Shown piece after piece: positions 60,654-64,000 of a stretch of 64,000 bases of DNA. The first letter of the stretch is position 1; each line of letters opens with the position of its first letter. The translations under genes were made by a program, and so were the position numbers. This DNA comes from CAZVIJ01 sp964626735 (GTDB lineage: Bacteria; Patescibacteriota; Dojkabacteria; JAOAGR01), in the NCBI GenBank assembly GCA_964626735.1, contig CAZVIJ010000002.1, positions 3,314 through 67,313 of the forward strand. Direction: 5' to 3'. Under the pieces are notes generated by a model. The model was given only the letters and a program-made list of their open reading frames with translations. It was not told the DNA's origin and did not search any database.

Positions 60654-61979
60654 CTAAAGCGTCCGCTTCAGTATTCGCTTATCGCTTTGTCCGACCAAAT
60701 CCAGGTCGAGCTTGCCGCTTTTTTCTGCGGCAAGAACGGCGTCGATTGCGGAATAATACAAGTCGGGATCGTACGAAATTAATATCAGGTCGGCTCCCGC
60801 ATTGAGCGCCTTTACCGACGCCTCGGCTACACCGATTGAACCGTTATTGATCGCTCCCATACTGAAGTCGTCGGTGACGAGGATGTTATTGAGGAGCATG
60901 CGGTGCCGTAGAATATTTTGGATGACTGCCTTTGAGATCGATACCGGATTCTCCTTATCGTAGGTATCCCACGTAATATGGCTCAACATAATGAATGGAT
61001 CGCACGACTTGGGAATTTCCAGGAAGGGCTTGAGATCTATGTCTTTGATATCTTCGTAGCTTCCCGAAATGGTACCTCCTCCCTTATGCGTATCGACGCG
61101 TGCCTTTCCTAATCCTGGAAAGTGCTTGAGCGTCGCCTTTACTCCCGAATTCCGGTACTTCTCGCAGTAAATCTTTGCCGCCTCGGTAACGATTTGAGGA
61201 TCGCTCGATATGGCCCGTTTGGAGAGCATCGTGAAGCTGTCGTTTTTTACCTGGGTGTTTTGCGTAACATCGACTACCGGCGAGAAATTGAGGTTCACCC
61301 CAAGATTTTTCAGATCATCCGACTGTTCTTCAGCATAGAGCGCAACCGTTTCCGGATAATCGCCGCCAGTGGATTTCACTAAATCGCCGAGCGATTCCCT
61401 GTCCTTTACCAAACCCGAGAGCCGGGAGACAATTCCCCCTTCTTGATCGGTTGCGATCAGCAGCGGCAGCAGCCCATGGTTTTTGCGAATTGTTTGCAGG
61501 TTGTTTATATCTTCTCGAACTTGGTCGAAGGTTCGCCCCTTGATATTCTTTTGGGAAATGAAAATCCCGCCGATCGCATCTTTTTCGACGAGCTTCGCCA
61601 CATCTGCAAACGTATCGAATCCCACGATAAAATGGTTTCCAAATCTGCGAAGCTTATCCTTATCGTATGTGAGCACTCTTTCCTTGAGCGAAGCGAGTCG
61701 GTACCGGTATATCGAGACAGTTGAAAATGAAAGGAGGCAAAACAGTACCAATACCAACGATTGAACCACGCGAGGATGTTTCTTTATGTAGGCATACGCG
61801 AACAACGAAACGGAAACGACAAGCGCGACGCTGTCGAGCACCAAGACAACTCCTTGGTACGGACGAAGATACGACCGCGAGTACAGCGCGGATATGGCGA
61901 GGAGAAGTAACAGAAATAACCCGGCAAAAGCGATTGCTGCTACGAGGAGGTATCTTTTTAGGTTTGTCCTGTTGATCAT
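60654..61979 (-). CDS. membrane-anchored GH3 beta-N-acetylhexosaminidase (NagZ-like)
   Basis: 441 aa from MINRTNLKRYL. Three N-terminal membrane helices (residues about 8-30, 42-63, 70-90) precede the GH3 catalytic barrel, probably outside the membrane. Key motifs: IATDQEGGIVSRL, ATLKHFPGLGKARVDTHKGG (the KHFPGxG...DxH loop with the general acid His/Asp pair) and the nucleophile Asp in LVTDDFSMGA. NagZ enzymes remove N-acetylglucosamine from muropeptides or glycans. Multiple anchor helices are unusual, since E. coli NagZ is cytosolic. Peptidoglycan or host-glycan trimming is inferred. Confidence 0.9.
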   Translation of the reverse strand: MINRTNLKRYLLVAAIAFAGLFLLLLLAISALYSRSYLRPYQGVVLVLDSVALVVSVSLFAYAYIKKHPRVVQSLVLVLFCLLSFSTVSIYRYRLASLKERVLTYDKDKLRRFGNHFIVGFDTFADVAKLVEKDAIGGIFISQKNIKGRTFDQVREDINNLQTIRKNHGLLPLLIATDQEGGIVSRLSGLVKDRESLGDLVKSTGGDYPETVALYAEEQSDDLKNLGVNLNFSPVVDVTQNTQVKNDSFTMLSKRAISSDPQIVTEAAKIYCEKYRNSGVKATLKHFPGLGKARVDTHKGGGTISGSYEDIKDIDLKPFLEIPKSCDPFIMLSHITWDTYDKENPVSISKAVIQNILRHRMLLNNILVTDDFSMGAINNGSIGVAEASVKALNAGADLILISYDPDLYYSAIDAVLAAEKSGKLDLDLVGQSDKRILKRTL

Positions 61980-62079
61980 CGTTGACGATTTTCTCAATCA
62001 TTGATGCAAGATTCAATCAAGATATACCTCGTATAACTTTACCAATTTTTTCAAAAGGTCTATGGTACGTTGATTGATA

Positions 62080-63009
62080 ATGTCAATGCGTTCGTCGAGA
62101 AGGATCATTTCGTTTAATGCCCAAGGGTACTACGATCCTGTAACGTGGACTTCAAAAGACTATCCGGTTTACGGTTTTTTCAGGAAACAACACACGAGAC
62201 GCGTCGGTTGCGATGTATGGGTTCAGAGGGCTGTTGCATCTGCACAGCTGCTGCGGGGCGTTTCCGTATGGCTTGCGCAAGAATGCCCACCCTCACTTTT
62301 CGCGGAAGTCCAAAAGGAGTTTCACTTCGCCTCGGCGCGGCAATCTGTCGGACTTCCCCAATTCCAGCAAAACGGCAGTCCGCTAACCACTGACATACTC
62401 TTTGATCCCGAGGCATTCAAGATACTCGATTGCGTAGAAATTCCGCCATCGCCTGATACCCAATTCGAGCGGTGCCATATCAATCTCCTGGCATTAATGA
62501 TGGAACGCGCAACCAATACGCGGGTTACGATGGGCAGCCTTCACTACGAAGCGGGGGTATCGGCGCAAGCGCAGCGTAAGCGGGTCGAACAACATAACCG
62601 AACGCTTTTGCACGAGTGGGTACGAGATCAGCCGAACGTAATTCTGGCTGGCGATTCCAACGATAGCTTTAAACCCGATAGCGCGACCGGTCAAACGGAC
62701 ATGACGCAATCGTTTCTCGACAACGGATTCGACGAGCTCGTGAATAATCGGCAGACATTCAGGCCCGAAGATTTCGAGCTCCCGTTCGGACAATTGTTTA
62801 CCAAAATTTTCGGCCTTACGAATTCATACGACCGCTTCGCTGCCAAGGGGAGGAATATGGTGGTAACTTCGTTTGATATTCACAACCCCACAAATCTACT
62901 GTCCGATCATAATGCGTTATGCGCCCAGGTCGTTTTCGGCTCGGTGCTAGAGCGCGAACATATCGAAATACCGGTTAAGTCGCAGTTTAATGAACTCCAG
63001 CTCGTTTAG
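62080..63009 (+). CDS. endonuclease/exonuclease/phosphatase (EEP) superfamily protein
   Basis: 309 aa from the ATG at 62080; a TTG at 62074 is also in frame. EEP-fold motifs are in order: IISFNAQGYYD (Asn), VWLAQECPPS (QE metal ligand), MGSLHYEAG (His), VILAGDSNDS (GDxN) and LLSDHNALCAQV (SDH). The protein has no signal sequence. EEP members cleave nucleic acids or phosphoesters; the divergent sequence does not allow a subfamily call. The last 63 bp overlap the end of the convergent phosphotransferase gene. Confidence 0.82.
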   Translation: MSMRSSRRIISFNAQGYYDPVTWTSKDYPVYGFFRKQHTRRVGCDVWVQRAVASAQLLRGVSVWLAQECPPSLFAEVQKEFHFASARQSVGLPQFQQNGSPLTTDILFDPEAFKILDCVEIPPSPDTQFERCHINLLALMMERATNTRVTMGSLHYEAGVSAQAQRKRVEQHNRTLLHEWVRDQPNVILAGDSNDSFKPDSATGQTDMTQSFLDNGFDELVNNRQTFRPEDFELPFGQLFTKIFGLTNSYDRFAAKGRNMVVTSFDIHNPTNLLSDHNALCAQVVFGSVLEREHIEIPVKSQFNELQLV

Positions 63010-63876
63010 CTCATCGCGTTCTATCCTATGCATCGCGGATGGCGCGTAGTTCAAGATATTGAACGTCTTCATGAGCTTTGAGATCTTTTTGAAATCTCGT
63101 GGCGCCATACCGTATGATTTCAGATATTCGTTCTTCTCATCGATCGTCAAATCGTGCAGGGCTATGCTCAAGTCCCAATGCGGCGTAATGGTTGAGACCG
63201 AATTTTCCCAATCGAGCAAGGCGACAATATCTCCTTCCTCGTTTACCAATACGTTTTTCAGGCGCATATCGCCGTGGTTCAGCCTTGGTTTCGGGTCTTT
63301 CAGCGACATGAGGGCGTTCACGCCTTTCTCAAGTTGGAGCATATTTTGCTTTTCAAGGACTTTATACTTACGGAACACCTCCATGCGCCACTCAATTTCG
63401 AATTCCTTGTAAAGATAATCTTTCCAATTGTCGTTTTTCGAAAGCGTATTGTTCGACCAATCGAACACGCCACCGAAACTTTGCGTATCGATGGTGTTTA
63501 TCACGGCATTGAAATGCGCCAGCTGCGACAGCACTTTTCTCCGGTCGGGAAACTTGTTGCCGTCGATTCCGATTTCTTTTCTGGTAACCATATAAGGGTA
63601 CCCGATCAGCTCATTGCCCACTTCAAGGATATCGGGCGCGGGCACTCCCAGTTCTCTCGCTCGTGCAGCGCACCACTGCTCCTTGAGGTAGACATTGAGC
63701 TGTTGGGGGACGGGAGAAATCCTTACGATAAGGTCATCGCGGCTTTCCATAACGACCTCGTACACGAAGTTCGAAAGTCCGTTATTGATCCTGTTTATTG
63801 TACTTGGCTTCTCGCCGAGCAGTTTGACGATTATCTGTTCCACGCAGGCCTCGTTAATTTCTATTTTTGGCTCCAT
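62947..63876 (-). CDS. APH-family phosphotransferase
   Basis: 309 aa from the ATG at 63876 (MEPKIEINE). Kinase-like motifs: NGLSNFVYEVVM (N-lobe), DLIVRISP (ATP-anchoring region), RLNHGDMRLKNVLVNEEGD (catalytic HGDxxxxN) and VALLDWENSVS (metal-binding Asp). The family phosphorylates small molecules such as aminoglycosides, choline, homoserine or sugars; the substrate is unknown here. It begins 34 bp downstream of a partial gene's stop on the same strand and could be in its operon. Its 3' end overlaps the EEP gene by 63 bp, an unusually long antisense overlap. Confidence 0.88.
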   Translation of the reverse strand: MEPKIEINEACVEQIIVKLLGEKPSTINRINNGLSNFVYEVVMESRDDLIVRISPVPQQLNVYLKEQWCAARARELGVPAPDILEVGNELIGYPYMVTRKEIGIDGNKFPDRRKVLSQLAHFNAVINTIDTQSFGGVFDWSNNTLSKNDNWKDYLYKEFEIEWRMEVFRKYKVLEKQNMLQLEKGVNALMSLKDPKPRLNHGDMRLKNVLVNEEGDIVALLDWENSVSTITPHWDLSIALHDLTIDEKNEYLKSYGMAPRDFKKISKLMKTFNILNYAPSAMHRIERDELNELEFIKLRLNRYFDMFAL

Positions 63877-63910
63877 ATAGGTTACTCGATACGCGTATAG
63901 TAGTAATCCT

Positions 63911-64000
63911 TTACACATATGGGATAGTAGAGAGCAATTCTCCCAGTTCTCTCGGGTCGTGAACCCACACCGTATCTACCTTCCCGCGAAACGGCAGCCC
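63911..64000 (-). CDS. C-terminal fragment of an unidentified gene
   Basis: The window ends inside a minus-strand frame closed by TAA at 63911-63913; the last 29 residues read GLPFRGKVDTVWVHDPREL then GELLSTIPYV. Too short to identify. It precedes the APH-type kinase gene on the same strand. Confidence 0.5.
   Translation of the reverse strand, partial: GLPFRGKVDTVWVHDPRELGELLSTIPYV

Noticed and set aside
1..64000. tRNA, rRNA, insertion sequences or prophage clusters
   Set aside because: No cloverleaf, transposase or phage structural gene was recognised; Bet and tail-fibre-like repeats alone do not make a prophage.

Overview
The window looks like a chromosomal contig from a Patescibacteria/CPR-type bacterium, possibly Saccharibacteria- or Microgenomates-like; the phylum is an inference because no rRNA or ribosomal protein gene is present. 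TGA acts as a normal stop throughout, which argues against the Gracilibacteria/Absconditabacteria code. The CPR-like signs are very compact gene packing with overlapping gene ends, many large uncharacterised cytosolic proteins, giant membrane-anchored surface proteins rich in LamG, tail-fibre-like and Pro/Thr-linker modules, and dockerin modules with no cohesin partner. No tRNA, rRNA, CRISPR array, insertion sequence or prophage structural cluster was found. A run of 10 N inside a surface-protein gene shows the sequence is a scaffold.

Layout. 0-17 kb: the end of an alpha/beta hydrolase gene, a YheO/DauR-type regulator, a double-PAS protein, a P1B-type metal ATPase, two large anchored surface proteins (beta-helix; delta-60 propeller with Pro/Thr linker), an exported hydrolase, a DUF475/TerC-like membrane protein, a VanY-like D,D-carboxypeptidase, a family-7 polysaccharide (alginate) lyase, small membrane proteins and a UPF0173 metallo-hydrolase. 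17-33 kb: a 728-aa unknown protein, then a 13.7-kb minus-strand unit of a 2551-aa tail-fibre-like protein and a roughly 2000-aa DUF2341/LamG protein joined by an ATGA overlap. 33-44 kb: a sugar-nucleotide pair (GDP-sugar 4,6-dehydratase/reductase and HddA-like GHMP kinase), a cupin, a divergent protein kinase, a YfcE-like phosphodiesterase, CorA, a MacB-like ABC pair and a second kinase-like protein. 44-57 kb: two dockerin proteins, a frameshifted 2H phosphoesterase, a zinc-ribbon protein, a phosphoesterase, a double VOC protein, an acyltransferase-like protein, a Bet/RecT annealing protein beside exonuclease III, and an HD phosphohydrolase. 57-64 kb: an unknown 546-aa protein, an M16-like peptidase, a small KGG-like stress protein, a probable small RNA or attenuator, a bacterial PH-domain protein, a membrane-anchored GH3 hexosaminidase, an EEP-fold hydrolase and an APH-type kinase.

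How the genes fit together. A large share of coding capacity goes to the cell surface: anchored adhesin-like or glycan-binding proteins, glycan-cleaving enzymes (PL7, GH3, beta-helix), a peptidoglycan carboxypeptidase, and sugar-nucleotide enzymes that could feed surface glycosylation. Metal and ion handling (P1B ATPase, CorA, DUF475) and nucleic-acid processing (Bet, ExoIII, HD) form smaller groups.

The clearest new pattern is in the promoters. At least sixteen genes on both strands have a -10 box, often the extended form TGnTATAAT, ending 6-8 nt before the start codon, and no Shine-Dalgarno sequence. This predicts that leaderless transcription is a main mode of gene expression here. Together with 3' ends overlapping by up to 63 bp, it describes an unusually compact gene organisation.
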